A DNA stretch of 64,000 bases from an uncultured Oscillospiraceae bacterium (lineage in GTDB: Bacteria > Bacillota > Clostridia > Oscillospirales > Oscillospiraceae). The stretch spans positions 62,001 to 126,000 of the forward strand of contig CAKTPI010000004.1 of assembly GCA_934591635.1 (NCBI GenBank), read 5' to 3'. The stretch's first letter is position 1. Every line of letters starts with the position of its first letter. The translations under genes and the position numbers were made by a program. A model generated the notes under the pieces. That model was not told where the DNA came from and did not search any database. It was given only the letters and a program-made list of their open reading frames with translations. This document shows, one piece after another, positions 1 through 9,905 of this stretch.

Positions 1-304
1 CCACATAGGGATTTCCTGTGATCTCCGGCAGCACCGCTAGGCCCACCAAGCCAACCGCTGCCAGGATTTCCGACGCCACCACACTGACCCGGTAACCGAT
101 CCTATCCACATACTTGGCGCAGAACAAATCCACCAGCAGCTGTGTGAAGAAAAATGCTGTGGGAATCAGGGCGATTTTGCCCAACGGAACATCATACGTC
201 GTGTGCAGGGTGAGGAAAATCAGGGGTGCAAAATTTGCAGTAATGGCCTGGGTGATGAACGCCAGGTAACATGCCAGCAGGGTTTTTCGGTATTTCTGTT
301 CCAT
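1..304 (-). CDS. MFS transporter, N-terminal part (gene runs off the window)
   Basis: The first 101 residues of a membrane protein read from position 304 leftwards, starting MEQKYRKTLLACYLAFITQA and continuing through hydrophobic stretches to the window edge. The charged start, the first transmembrane helix, and the second helix ending in LFCAKYVDRIGYR (the Asp-Arg-x-Gly loop between helices 2 and 3) are typical of major facilitator superfamily transporters. The substrate cannot be told. It lies on the same strand as the downstream lipoprotein and kinase genes but is separated from them by a hairpin, so it is probably a separate unit. Confidence 0.7.
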   Translation of the reverse strand, partial: MEQKYRKTLLACYLAFITQAITANFAPLIFLTLHTTYDVPLGKIALIPTAFFFTQLLVDLFCAKYVDRIGYRVSVVASEILAAVGLVGLAVLPEITGNPYV

Positions 305-371
305 TGGGATGCCGCCTTCTCTTTCGTAATAATCTTATTATATGGGGTTCCCATCAAAAGTCAAGCCTGCA

Positions 372-409
372 ACAAGTGCCCTGCCAGACGAAACCGGCAG
401 GGCACTTGT
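372..409 (-). terminator. Hairpin after the solute-binding lipoprotein gene
   Basis: A perfect 14-bp inverted repeat (372-385 with 396-409, arm ACAAGTGCCCTGCC) with a 10-nt loop, just past the stop of the gene at 416-1693. The downstream T content on the minus strand is modest, so it may be a weak intrinsic terminator or an mRNA end stabiliser. Confidence 0.6.
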
Positions 410-415
410 GCGGGC

Positions 416-1693
416 TTATTCGCTTACGGGATTGGCACAATAACCGGCAAAGGCTTCGGCTGCCTCTTCCGGGGTCTGATAAAGCCCCGCGCCATACTCA
501 TTGCAGGTTTTCGTAAAGGCCAGGCGGATAAAGCCGGGAATGGAGCCATCATTGACAAAGCTCGCCTGGATATTCTTGGCTTTGTACAGGCCCTGATAGC
601 GGGCATCAGCGTCATTCACCGCCACAGAGGGCATGCCCTTGATGCTGGCCATGGAGCTGAGCCACTGGGACGTCATGAGGAATCGGAGGAATTCCACCGC
701 CAAGTCCTTGTTGTCGCTGTTCTTATTTACAGAAAAACCATACCAGCTCTCGTTATAGGCATAGGCGCCGGTATCGCCCACAGGCGGATAAACAAACGAA
801 TAGGTAAAGGGATTGGCCGCAAAGGTTTCGGACTTGGTCTCCCGCTTTTTCATGCCGCTGACGCACTCGGACGTACAGACATAGAAGGGTACATTTCCCT
901 CAAAGAAGTTCAGAATAGAACCGTCGTAGTTATCCGCAGGGTAGGTGCAGTTTTGCTCATAATCCGTATATCCATTGGAAACAAACTCCTCCAGCCGCTG
1001 GAACACCGGCAGCATCACATCCCCGGCGCCGGCCTTGCCGCTGCGCAGGGCCTCCACAGCCTCCGAATCGGCAGCCAGCACGTTCATTGCCATGTTCAGC
1101 ATCAATTCCCCATACAGGTGCTGCTCGGAACCCTGGAGCGGAATATACCCCTCTTCTTTCAGGGCCTGCATGCAGCTGAGCATCTCCTGGTAATTGGTGG
1201 GAACCGTCAGGCCCTCGTTTTTCAGCAGGGTCTCATTCACCACCACGCCGCAGGGATTCATGGCCAGGGGCAGCCGAACCAGCTTGCCATCCACGGTGCA
1301 ACCCTTCAGCGCCTCCGGCAGGACAGCGCTCAAATCCATGTCCTCCTGTGAAAGATCCAGGCACCATTCCAGCGCATCGATATCCGGCAGATCCGGTCGG
1401 TTTACATTCCGATCGTCAGTCATGAAAATGTCAGTATTCTCGTTGTTGCGCAGATACTCCGGCAGCAGGAAAATGGTGTTGTGGTCATACAGGATGGTCA
1501 CATTGGGATACAGCTCGGCAAAGGCGTTGATGGCCTGATCCAGCGCCTCGAAATTTCCCATGAACCCCGCAATGTTCAGTGTTGCCGTCTGCTGGGTGTC
1601 CAGGCGCGGCTTAAAGGCAGTCTGCTTTTTGCCGCAGGCGCACAGGCTCAACAGGGTCAGCACAACCAGGGAAAGCGCAAGGATTCGCTTCAT
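416..1693 (-). CDS. Extracellular solute-binding lipoprotein (ABC family 1 type)
   Basis: A 425-residue secreted protein. The N-terminus MKRILALSLVVLTLLSLCAC is a lipoprotein signal with the likely lipidated Cys at the second Cys of LCAC, followed by GKK. The length and body, with residues such as ALEWCLDLSQED, FFEGNVPFYVC and a C-terminal helical region, fit the large family 1 sugar-type solute-binding proteins (bilobed, membrane-anchored). Its start codon overlaps the stop of the upstream hybrid kinase by 4 bases (ATGA), so the two are translationally coupled. No permease genes are adjacent, which suggests it may act as a sensing partner of the kinase rather than as part of a complete importer; that role is inference. 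Confidence 0.8.
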   Translation of the reverse strand: MKRILALSLVVLTLLSLCACGKKQTAFKPRLDTQQTATLNIAGFMGNFEALDQAINAFAELYPNVTILYDHNTIFLLPEYLRNNENTDIFMTDDRNVNRPDLPDIDALEWCLDLSQEDMDLSAVLPEALKGCTVDGKLVRLPLAMNPCGVVVNETLLKNEGLTVPTNYQEMLSCMQALKEEGYIPLQGSEQHLYGELMLNMAMNVLAADSEAVEALRSGKAGAGDVMLPVFQRLEEFVSNGYTDYEQNCTYPADNYDGSILNFFEGNVPFYVCTSECVSGMKKRETKSETFAANPFTYSFVYPPVGDTGAYAYNESWYGFSVNKNSDNKDLAVEFLRFLMTSQWLSSMASIKGMPSVAVNDADARYQGLYKAKNIQASFVNDGSIPGFIRLAFTKTCNEYGAGLYQTPEEAAEAFAGYCANPVSE

Positions 1694-3933
1694 TTTTGTT
1701 CCTCTTTTCTATGTAATGTTCCGTTTTTCGCCTTGCTAAGGTACCGCAACACCCGAGCCATATCAATGGGTTTGGAAATGTGCCCATCCATTCCTGCCTC
1801 TTCGCAGGCATGAATATCCTCAGCAAAGGCATCGGCAGTCATGGCAACCACCGGGATGTCACGCACATAGGGATTGGTGCTGGCCCGCAGGCAGCGGGTT
1901 GCCTCCCGGCCGTTCATCTGCGGCATCTGAATATCCATCAGCACCACATCGTAGCGGGGCGACTGGGGATTCTCCAGCTGCTCCACACAATTGCGCCCGT
2001 TTATCGCCCGATCAGTCAGAACTCCGTACTCCTTCAGAAGCGCCTGGATGATCTGCCAGTTCATCTCATTGTCCTCAGCCACCAGCACCCGCATTCCAGT
2101 AAGCTCCGTAATCTCCTCTTCGGAATCCTTTTGGGGGCTGGATGCCCCCGACGCAACCGGCACCTCCAGATTCACGTGGAAGACGGTTCCTTTCCCCAGC
2201 TGAGACTGGCAGTCGATGGTGCCGTGCATCAATTCTACCATCTGCTTGGCGATTGCCAGGCCCAGGCCAGAGCCCTGAATCGTGTTGATGCGGCTGTCGG
2301 TGCCGCGGGAGAAGGAAGCGTACATGGTCTTCTGGAACTCCTCACTCATGCCGATGCCGTTATCCGCCACGGTGAAGTGGAGCGCCGCCCTGCCGCTGCC
2401 CGTTCGCCGCTCCTCCACGCCAAAGGTCACATGGCCTCCGTTTTCCGTATACTTGACTGCGTTGGTCAGCAGATTCAGCAGCACCTGCCGCAGCCGCAGA
2501 GGATCGGCAAGCAGCGTATCCTCTGGGAGTTCTCCAATCCGCAGCTCCAGTGTGATATTTTTATCCTGGGCTCCTGGGACTGCCATGGCATAAACCTCCT
2601 GCATCGCATCCCGCAGGGAGAACGGGCAGGGATTCAGCGGCATCTTGCCGCTTTCCACTTTGGAAATATCCAGGATATCGTTGATCAGGGTAAGCAGGTG
2701 ATTGCCGGACCGGGAAACCTTATCCAGGCAGCCGGCCACAACGTCCGGATCATCCAGATGATGCTTGGCCACCTCTGTCATCCCCAGCACCGCGTTCATG
2801 GGCGTGCGGATATCATGGGACATGGTGGAAAGAAACTGGGTTTTGGCCTGGCTGGCCCGTTCCGCAGTCTCCACTGCCCCCCGCAGCTTCCGGTTGATGG
2901 ACAGGATATGCCCGCCGTCAATCAGCATCAGCAGCAGGAGCGCACCGCAGACGATGGTCACAATGCTCCAGTCCGTGGTGCTGGTATACACCTTGCTCAC
3001 CGGTGCATACCCCATTACAAACAGATCCGGATCGACACCCACCGCTGTATAATAGTAGAAGCAATCCACACCCGCCGAATTTTTATATTCCAGCAGGCCG
3101 GAATCCGTGGTGTAAAGCTGCGCCGCCAGATCATTGACCCGGTTGTAATTATCCTGGAAATTATAACCGCGGATGAACTCCAGGAAGCTGCTGGAGCGCA
3201 TGGATGGCGACTGCACCACATAGCCGCCATCCCGGGCAATCAGGCTGACCTCTGCCCCATCGAAGGTGGCAGGGAACACCCAGGAGCTTTGCAGATATTC
3301 TACCGGCACCAGCCGCAGCAGGAGCAGTTTTTTGTGCGTCCCATCTGCCTGCCGGATGGGCACCGGCGCACCTACGCTGACAACCGTTCTCTGACCAGCC
3401 TCCCCTACCCGGTATTTCCCAAGTACCATCACATCGCCTGGCTTAGAATCCATCAGTCGCTTCATTTTTTCCAAAAAAGCGCGCTCACCCACATCACTGG
3501 AATTGACCATTTTCTCATAACGGTGCACCCAGGGGACGCCATTATACCACTCGGTAGACCGCGCAGACCAATCATCCACATCCACCAGATGCGCCACCCG
3601 ATTCACATACGTATTGGTGGTGGCAATATATTCCATGGCTTCCTCGGCGGTCATATCCTGTGCTGTAATGTAAGCAACCCAATCATCCACATAGCCCTTT
3701 TCCGTCCGCAGATAGCTCTCGGAAACGCTGCGCAGCACCTCCACGGAGTTGCGGAAGCTATCCAGGCGCACCGCATTCTTTTGATTCACCACTCTGTGGG
3801 AGTAGGTTGCCGCAACCAGGGCGATCCCACCAATCACCAGCAGATTCACCGCAACCAGCATCAGATTTTGATGGATTGCATGGCAACGCCGGCTGTCACG
3901 CGGCGCATTGCTTTTCTTCCCATGAAAAAGCAT
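1690..3933 (-). CDS. Membrane hybrid sensor histidine kinase with receiver domain
   Basis: A 747-residue protein. It has a transmembrane helix near residues 22-45, an extracytoplasmic sensor region of about 270 residues, a second helix near 320-340, then a HisKA dimerisation domain with the phosphoacceptor His in MSHDIRTPMNA (about residue 373). An HATPase_c domain follows (N box near LLTNAVKYTENGG, G boxes VADNGIGM and GSGLGLAI), and then a C-terminal receiver domain with phosphoacceptor Asp in VVLMDIQMP (about residue 665). It should autophosphorylate and relay to its own receiver. No DNA-binding response regulator is adjacent. The gene overlaps a solute-binding lipoprotein gene, pointing to binding-protein-assisted sensing of a small ligand. 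Confidence 0.92.
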   Translation of the reverse strand: MLFHGKKSNAPRDSRRCHAIHQNLMLVAVNLLVIGGIALVAATYSHRVVNQKNAVRLDSFRNSVEVLRSVSESYLRTEKGYVDDWVAYITAQDMTAEEAMEYIATTNTYVNRVAHLVDVDDWSARSTEWYNGVPWVHRYEKMVNSSDVGERAFLEKMKRLMDSKPGDVMVLGKYRVGEAGQRTVVSVGAPVPIRQADGTHKKLLLLRLVPVEYLQSSWVFPATFDGAEVSLIARDGGYVVQSPSMRSSSFLEFIRGYNFQDNYNRVNDLAAQLYTTDSGLLEYKNSAGVDCFYYYTAVGVDPDLFVMGYAPVSKVYTSTTDWSIVTIVCGALLLLMLIDGGHILSINRKLRGAVETAERASQAKTQFLSTMSHDIRTPMNAVLGMTEVAKHHLDDPDVVAGCLDKVSRSGNHLLTLINDILDISKVESGKMPLNPCPFSLRDAMQEVYAMAVPGAQDKNITLELRIGELPEDTLLADPLRLRQVLLNLLTNAVKYTENGGHVTFGVEERRTGSGRAALHFTVADNGIGMSEEFQKTMYASFSRGTDSRINTIQGSGLGLAIAKQMVELMHGTIDCQSQLGKGTVFHVNLEVPVASGASSPQKDSEEEITELTGMRVLVAEDNEMNWQIIQALLKEYGVLTDRAINGRNCVEQLENPQSPRYDVVLMDIQMPQMNGREATRCLRASTNPYVRDIPVVAMTADAFAEDIHACEEAGMDGHISKPIDMARVLRYLSKAKNGTLHRKEEQK

Positions 3934-4025
3934 GCTGCACCCCCTTTTCTGTTTCTATTCTCAAGGCAGCCCCTTCCGTTTGATTTCCACCGGTCATCTG
4001 GGCAATTCCTCATAAAGCACCAAAT

Positions 4026-4054
4026 ATTATAGCACAGTTCTTTCAATTTTTCAA
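4026..4054 (-). promoter_or_regulatory. Sigma-A-type promoter of the hybrid kinase operon
   Basis: On the minus strand TTGAAA (4049-4054), a 17-nt spacer and TATAAT (4026-4031). It lies about 95 nt upstream of the kinase start codon, leaving an 85-nt leader that ends in an AAAGGGGG ribosome binding site. Confidence 0.75.
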
Positions 4055-4108
4055 CAGATACACCTGCAGAAGCAAAAGAGCTGTCATTTTCCCCTTGAAA
4101 AATGCAAA

Positions 4109-4157
4109 GAAATAGCCCCTGACCGTTCTTCCTGAGGATTCGGTCAGGGGCTATTTC
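4109..4157. terminator. Long hairpin in the 4.06-4.40 kb intergenic gap
   Basis: A perfect 17-bp inverted repeat (4109-4125 with 4141-4157, GAAATAGCCCCTGACCG) with a 15-nt loop. It sits upstream of the kinase promoter and downstream of the arabinofuranosidase terminator. It probably insulates the two minus-strand units. The rest of the gap from 4158 to 4369 shows no credible gene. Confidence 0.5.
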
Positions 4158-4369
4158 TCACAATTCTTGGGTTCCGGCATTTACGTAACCTCTGCTTTCT
4201 TCAGATTTGGGGTGCTGCCGTTTACTGCATTGGACTCACTCCTTTTCTGTAGCTTCATCATACACGATGATCCCTCTTTTTGCAAGATGGGATATCCCAC
4301 AGATTTTCGCGCCAAAGCTTATGAAAAAAGCGAATGGACGGCCTGTCTGAAATATGGTATAATAAAGAA

Positions 4370-4393
4370 GTTGAGCGGTCGAAACCGCTCAAC
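4370..4393 (-). terminator. Intrinsic terminator after the GH51 gene
   Basis: A 10-bp stem (GTTGAGCGGT with ACCGCTCAAC) closed by the tetraloop CGAA, 10 nt past the GH51 stop, followed by TTCTTTATT on the minus strand and by TTTTT on the plus strand. Confidence 0.8.
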
Positions 4394-4402
4394 TTTTTGC
4401 TT

Positions 4403-6776
<2,374 letters not shown>

Positions 6777-6820
6777 AGTACTTCCTCCCTGATTATTTTT
6801 AAATTGAAATGGTGCTCCTA

Positions 6821-7486
6821 TCATTTTTCCTTCAAAATTTGAAAGGTGTCCCGATAGCAGTCGATGAGACCGTCCTGCTTCATGCGGCTTAACTCCCTGG
6901 ACAGGGCACTGCGGTTGACAAAGAGAAAATCCGCCATATTCTCCCGGGTCATGCCCAGGCTGAAGGGGCCGCTCTCCGGTGCTCTGTCCTGCAGCAGCGC
7001 CATAATTCTGCCCCGCAGGGAGGAAATCGTCAGATAGTCAAGCCTCCGGCGCAGCACCCAGTATTTTGCCGCGATCTCCCGCACCAGATTTTCCCGCAGC
7101 AGGGCATGGGCCGGGCAGCAATTCGGGCAGCCGCCCATCACCCGCTCAAAGGGCAGCAGGAATACATCGGTGTTTTCTGCCGCAATCACATACACCGGGC
7201 TTCCCTGCTTTGGGCTTGCCATCAGGATATCGCCCACCAATGCCCCCGGCTCCTGCCAGGCAACCAGGGTGTGCCTTCCGTCCTCTGTTACCGTCTCTGC
7301 CCGCAGCGCCCCGGAGAGTACCACCGCGCAGGCGGTCAGCCGCTGGCCAGCAGGCCACAGCACATGGTTTTTTTCATAGTGAACCACATCGCCCCGGATA
7401 CATTGCAGCAGGCGCTCCACCGCCGCAGGGGATATTCCGGCAAAAAGGCCGCACCGCAGCAGTGCTTCCCGTTCGGCTTCCGTCAT
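6821..7486 (-). CDS. Crp/Fnr-family transcriptional regulator
   Basis: A 221-residue regulator: an N-terminal cyclic-nucleotide-binding-like beta barrel (residues about 12-115, ending QEPGALVGDILMAS), a dimerisation helix, and a C-terminal winged helix whose recognition region is MTRENMADFLFVNRSALSRE. The stretch GCPNCCPAH (about residues 120-128) places three Cys just before the dimer helix, which could bind a metal or react to redox state. It heads the minus-strand operon and diverges from the ABC importer at 7594. A TGTTGCC/GGCAACA dyad in the shared 107-bp gap is a plausible operator. Confidence 0.88.
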   Translation of the reverse strand: MTEAEREALLRCGLFAGISPAAVERLLQCIRGDVVHYEKNHVLWPAGQRLTACAVVLSGALRAETVTEDGRHTLVAWQEPGALVGDILMASPKQGSPVYVIAAENTDVFLLPFERVMGGCPNCCPAHALLRENLVREIAAKYWVLRRRLDYLTISSLRGRIMALLQDRAPESGPFSLGMTRENMADFLFVNRSALSRELSRMKQDGLIDCYRDTFQILKEK

Positions 7487-7500
7487 GACATTCCCCCCTG

Positions 7501-7516
7501 TGTTGCCGGGGCAACA
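7501..7516. promoter_or_regulatory. Candidate operator for the Crp-family regulator
   Basis: A perfect dyad of 7-bp arms, TGTTGCC-GG-GGCAACA, between the divergent regulator and ABC genes. It lies in the regulator's own leader. Binding by the regulator is inferred from position only. Confidence 0.4.
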
Positions 7517-7530
7517 GAACTTCTGGGTTC

Positions 7531-7559
7531 AGTATAGTATAATCCCGGTATAAAGTCAA
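7531..7559 (-). promoter_or_regulatory. Promoter of the Crp-family regulator operon
   Basis: On the minus strand TTGACT (7554-7559), 17-nt spacer, TATACT (7531-7536). On the plus strand the same segment holds a TATAAT (7538-7543) that could serve the divergent ABC operon, so the two promoters may overlap and compete. Confidence 0.65.
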
Positions 7560-7593
7560 TCCGGCAACCGCCGGAGGAGGGAGAAAAATAGCC

Positions 7594-8544
7594 ATGAAAA
7601 AAAGCCTCAGCGTCTTCTGCCTGCTGCTCCTACTGGCAAATCTGATTTTGCCCTGCTATGGAGAAACGGAGGATATCACCGTTGGCGCCCTTACCGGCCC
7701 CACTGCCATGGGTATGGTGCAGCTGCTGGATGTCCCCTACTATCAGCCTGCCATTTTTGGCGCGGCGGATGAGCTGACGCCCCGCATTCTAGCAGACGAA
7801 ATCGACATTGCCGCTGTCCCTGCCAATCTGGCCGCCACCCTGTACAATAAGACCCAGGGCGGCGTAACTGTGCTGGCCGTTAATGTACTGGGAGTGCTGT
7901 ACATTGGGGAAATGGGCAGTAGCGACATTGCTTCTGTGGCTGATTTGATGGGAAAAACCATTCTCGCCACCGGCAAGGGCTCCACGCCGGAGTATTTCCT
8001 CCGCTATATTCTGACGCAGAACGGCCTTGACCCGGATCAGGACGTGACCCTGGAATGGAAGAGCGAACCCAGTGAGGTCGTTGCGTTGCTGAACGCCAGG
8101 CAATCCGGTATTGCCATGCTGCCGCAGCCCTATGTCACTGCTGCCGCCGGGCAGCTGGGAGACGGCTTCCGCGTTGCCCTATCCCTGTCCGAGGAGTGGG
8201 GCAGGCTGGAAAACGGCACCCAGTGCACCACTGCCGTAGTGCTGGCCCGGACGGAATTTGTAAAGAATCACCCGGAGGAAACCGATGCTTTTTTGGAGAC
8301 TCTTGCCGAATCCGTTCAGTGGGTCAACGAAAACCCGGAGGATGCCGGGGCACTCTGCGAGAGCTATGGCATCATCAAAGCCGCCGTGGCCCAGAAGGCC
8401 ATCCCCGGCTGCAATCTGGTGTGCATCACGGGCAGCGCCATGAAGGAAGCCCTGAGCGGCTGCCTGCAAGTGATTTATGACCAGAATCCCAAGGCAGTCG
8501 GCGGCGCAATGCCGGGGAATGACTTCTATTATGGTGCAGCGTAA
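7594..8544 (+). CDS. ABC transporter substrate-binding protein, SsuA/NMT1-like
   Basis: A 316-residue secreted binding protein. Signal peptide at residues 1-24 (MKKSLSVFCLLLLLANLILP). The body opens with ITVGALTGPTAMGM and includes LADEIDIAAVPANLAATLYN and TILATGKGSTPEYFLRYIL, matching the nitrate/taurine/NMT1-like class of solute-binding proteins. An AGGAGGGAG site precedes the ATG. It overlaps the permease gene, and an ATPase follows, so the importer is complete. The ligand is uncertain: aliphatic sulfonates, nitrate or a thiamine precursor are all handled by this class. Confidence 0.85.
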   Translation: MKKSLSVFCLLLLLANLILPCYGETEDITVGALTGPTAMGMVQLLDVPYYQPAIFGAADELTPRILADEIDIAAVPANLAATLYNKTQGGVTVLAVNVLGVLYIGEMGSSDIASVADLMGKTILATGKGSTPEYFLRYILTQNGLDPDQDVTLEWKSEPSEVVALLNARQSGIAMLPQPYVTAAAGQLGDGFRVALSLSEEWGRLENGTQCTTAVVLARTEFVKNHPEETDAFLETLAESVQWVNENPEDAGALCESYGIIKAAVAQKAIPGCNLVCITGSAMKEALSGCLQVIYDQNPKAVGGAMPGNDFYYGAA

Positions 8545-9283
8545 GGGGCTGCGGCTGCTCTCCCTCGGGCTTGCGCTGCTTGTCTGGCAGATTGCCGCTG
8601 TGCTTGTGAAGAACAGCCTGCTCCTGGTAGGTCCCTGGGAGGTTGCCCGACGGCTTTGCCAGCTGGTGACGGAAAGCGCCTTTTGGTCGGCCATCCGATT
8701 CAGCTTTTGCCGCATCACCCTGGGCTTTTTCCTGGGCTTTGGAGTAAGCCTGCTGCTGGCGGTGCTGGCTGCCCGGTTTCCGGTCGCCGAAATTCTCCTG
8801 GCTCCTTACATGACCGCCGTCAAGACCGTACCGGTGGCCTCGTTTATCGTCATGGCCCTGCTGTGGCTTTCCGGGCAGCGGATCAATGTCTTCATTTCCT
8901 TTTTGATGGTGCTGCCGGTACTGTACTCCAATTTTCTTCAGGGGCTCCGGGCAGCAGATCCTCAGCTGAAGGAAATGGCCCGCGTGTTTCGTATGTCCCC
9001 GCTGAACCAGGTGCGAGGAATTTATGCCCCGGCCCTGCGGCCCTACTGCCTGTCCGCCTGCCAGTCCGCCCTGGGACTCTGCTGGAAAGCCGGTGTTGCA
9101 GCGGAGGTCATCGGTGTTTGCAGCGGCAGCATGGGCGGGATGCTCTATGATGCCAAAATCTATTTGGAGCTGGACAGCCTCTTTGCCTGGACAGCAGTTA
9201 TCGTGGCTGTCAGTGTGTGCTTCGAACGGCTATTCCTGCGGCTGCTCTCTGCTCTCTTTCACCGGATGGAGGGCTGTGTATGA
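8531..9283 (+). CDS. ABC transporter permease, SsuC/TauC-like
   Basis: An integral membrane permease of about 250 residues with around six helices and the EAA-loop region GLRAADPQLKEMARVF, matching the BPD_transp_1 permeases paired with SsuA-type binding proteins. The frame is open from 8477. ATGs at 8519 and 8531 are both possible, and I chose 8531 (MVQRKGLRLL) because 8519 lies almost on top of its ribosome binding site. Both overlap the end of the binding-protein gene, and the ATPase gene overlaps its stop by 4 bases. Confidence 0.85.
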   Translation: MVQRKGLRLLSLGLALLVWQIAAVLVKNSLLLVGPWEVARRLCQLVTESAFWSAIRFSFCRITLGFFLGFGVSLLLAVLAARFPVAEILLAPYMTAVKTVPVASFIVMALLWLSGQRINVFISFLMVLPVLYSNFLQGLRAADPQLKEMARVFRMSPLNQVRGIYAPALRPYCLSACQSALGLCWKAGVAAEVIGVCSGSMGGMLYDAKIYLELDSLFAWTAVIVAVSVCFERLFLRLLSALFHRMEGCV

Positions 9284-9858
9284 GCATTTTGATTCAAGAT
9301 GTTTTTAAAAGCTATAATGGCCGGCCGGTGCTGCGCGGCGTAAGCTGTGAAATCCCGTCCGGCAGCCGTTGGGCCATTCTGGCCCCCTCCGGGGCAGGAA
9401 AAACCACCCTGCTGCGGCTGCTGCTGGGTCTGGAAGCGCCGGACAGCGGCCATATTTCCGGCGTTCCCCGGGCAGCCGTTCTGTTTCAGGAGAACCGGCT
9501 GCTTTCCAGATGCAGTGCCATCCGGAATCTCCGGATGACCGTTCCCCAGGCGGAGCAGGAAATCCCTGTCCTGCTCACCGCCTTGGGGCTTGACCAGGCC
9601 AGTCAGGAAAAGCCCGTCTGCCAGCTCTCCGGTGGTCAGGCCCGCCGGGTTGCCCTGGCCCGGGCTCTGCTGGCCCCCGGCGCCCTGCTGATCCTGGACG
9701 AGCCCTTCACCGGTCTGGATGAGGAGACCCATCTTCTGGCTGCCCGGTGCATCCAAAGCAGTCTGCGAAACCGCACACTGCTGCTGGTTACCCACCGCAC
9801 CGAGGATTTGCCCCTGCTGGGCATTCGGCAATGCATCCATCTTCCATCATGGAATTGA
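9280..9858 (+). CDS. ABC transporter ATP-binding protein, SsuB/TauB-like
   Basis: A 192-residue ATPase: Walker A APSGAGKTT, signature LSGGQARRVALARAL, Walker B LLILDEPFTGLD and H-loop LLVTHRTED. At 192 residues it is shorter than the usual 240-260, lacking the C-terminal extension. The start at 9280 is set by the ATGA overlap with the permease stop. Last gene of a three-gene importer that ends at a bidirectional terminator shared with carB. Confidence 0.9.
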   Translation: MSILIQDVFKSYNGRPVLRGVSCEIPSGSRWAILAPSGAGKTTLLRLLLGLEAPDSGHISGVPRAAVLFQENRLLSRCSAIRNLRMTVPQAEQEIPVLLTALGLDQASQEKPVCQLSGGQARRVALARALLAPGALLILDEPFTGLDEETHLLAARCIQSSLRNRTLLLVTHRTEDLPLLGIRQCIHLPSWN

Positions 9859-9862
9859 CAAC

Positions 9863-9893
9863 AAACGGGCTGCCTCTGCGAGGCAGCCCGTTT
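9863..9893. terminator. Bidirectional terminator between the ABC importer and carB
   Basis: A 13-bp perfect stem (AAACGGGCTGCCT with AGGCAGCCCGTTT) and a 5-nt loop, lying between convergent genes. A-rich and T-rich edges allow it to work both ways. Confidence 0.85.
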
Positions 9894-9905
9894 ACTATGG
9901 GGTTA

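Noticed and set aside
1780..4032. Plus-strand open frame of 750 codons
   Set aside because: Antisense of the hybrid histidine kinase with no domain signature or ribosome binding site.
4335..4361. Promoter-like TGGACG-17-TATAAT on the plus strand
   Set aside because: It is followed within 10 nt by the GH51 terminator and no plus-strand gene, so it is likely chance.
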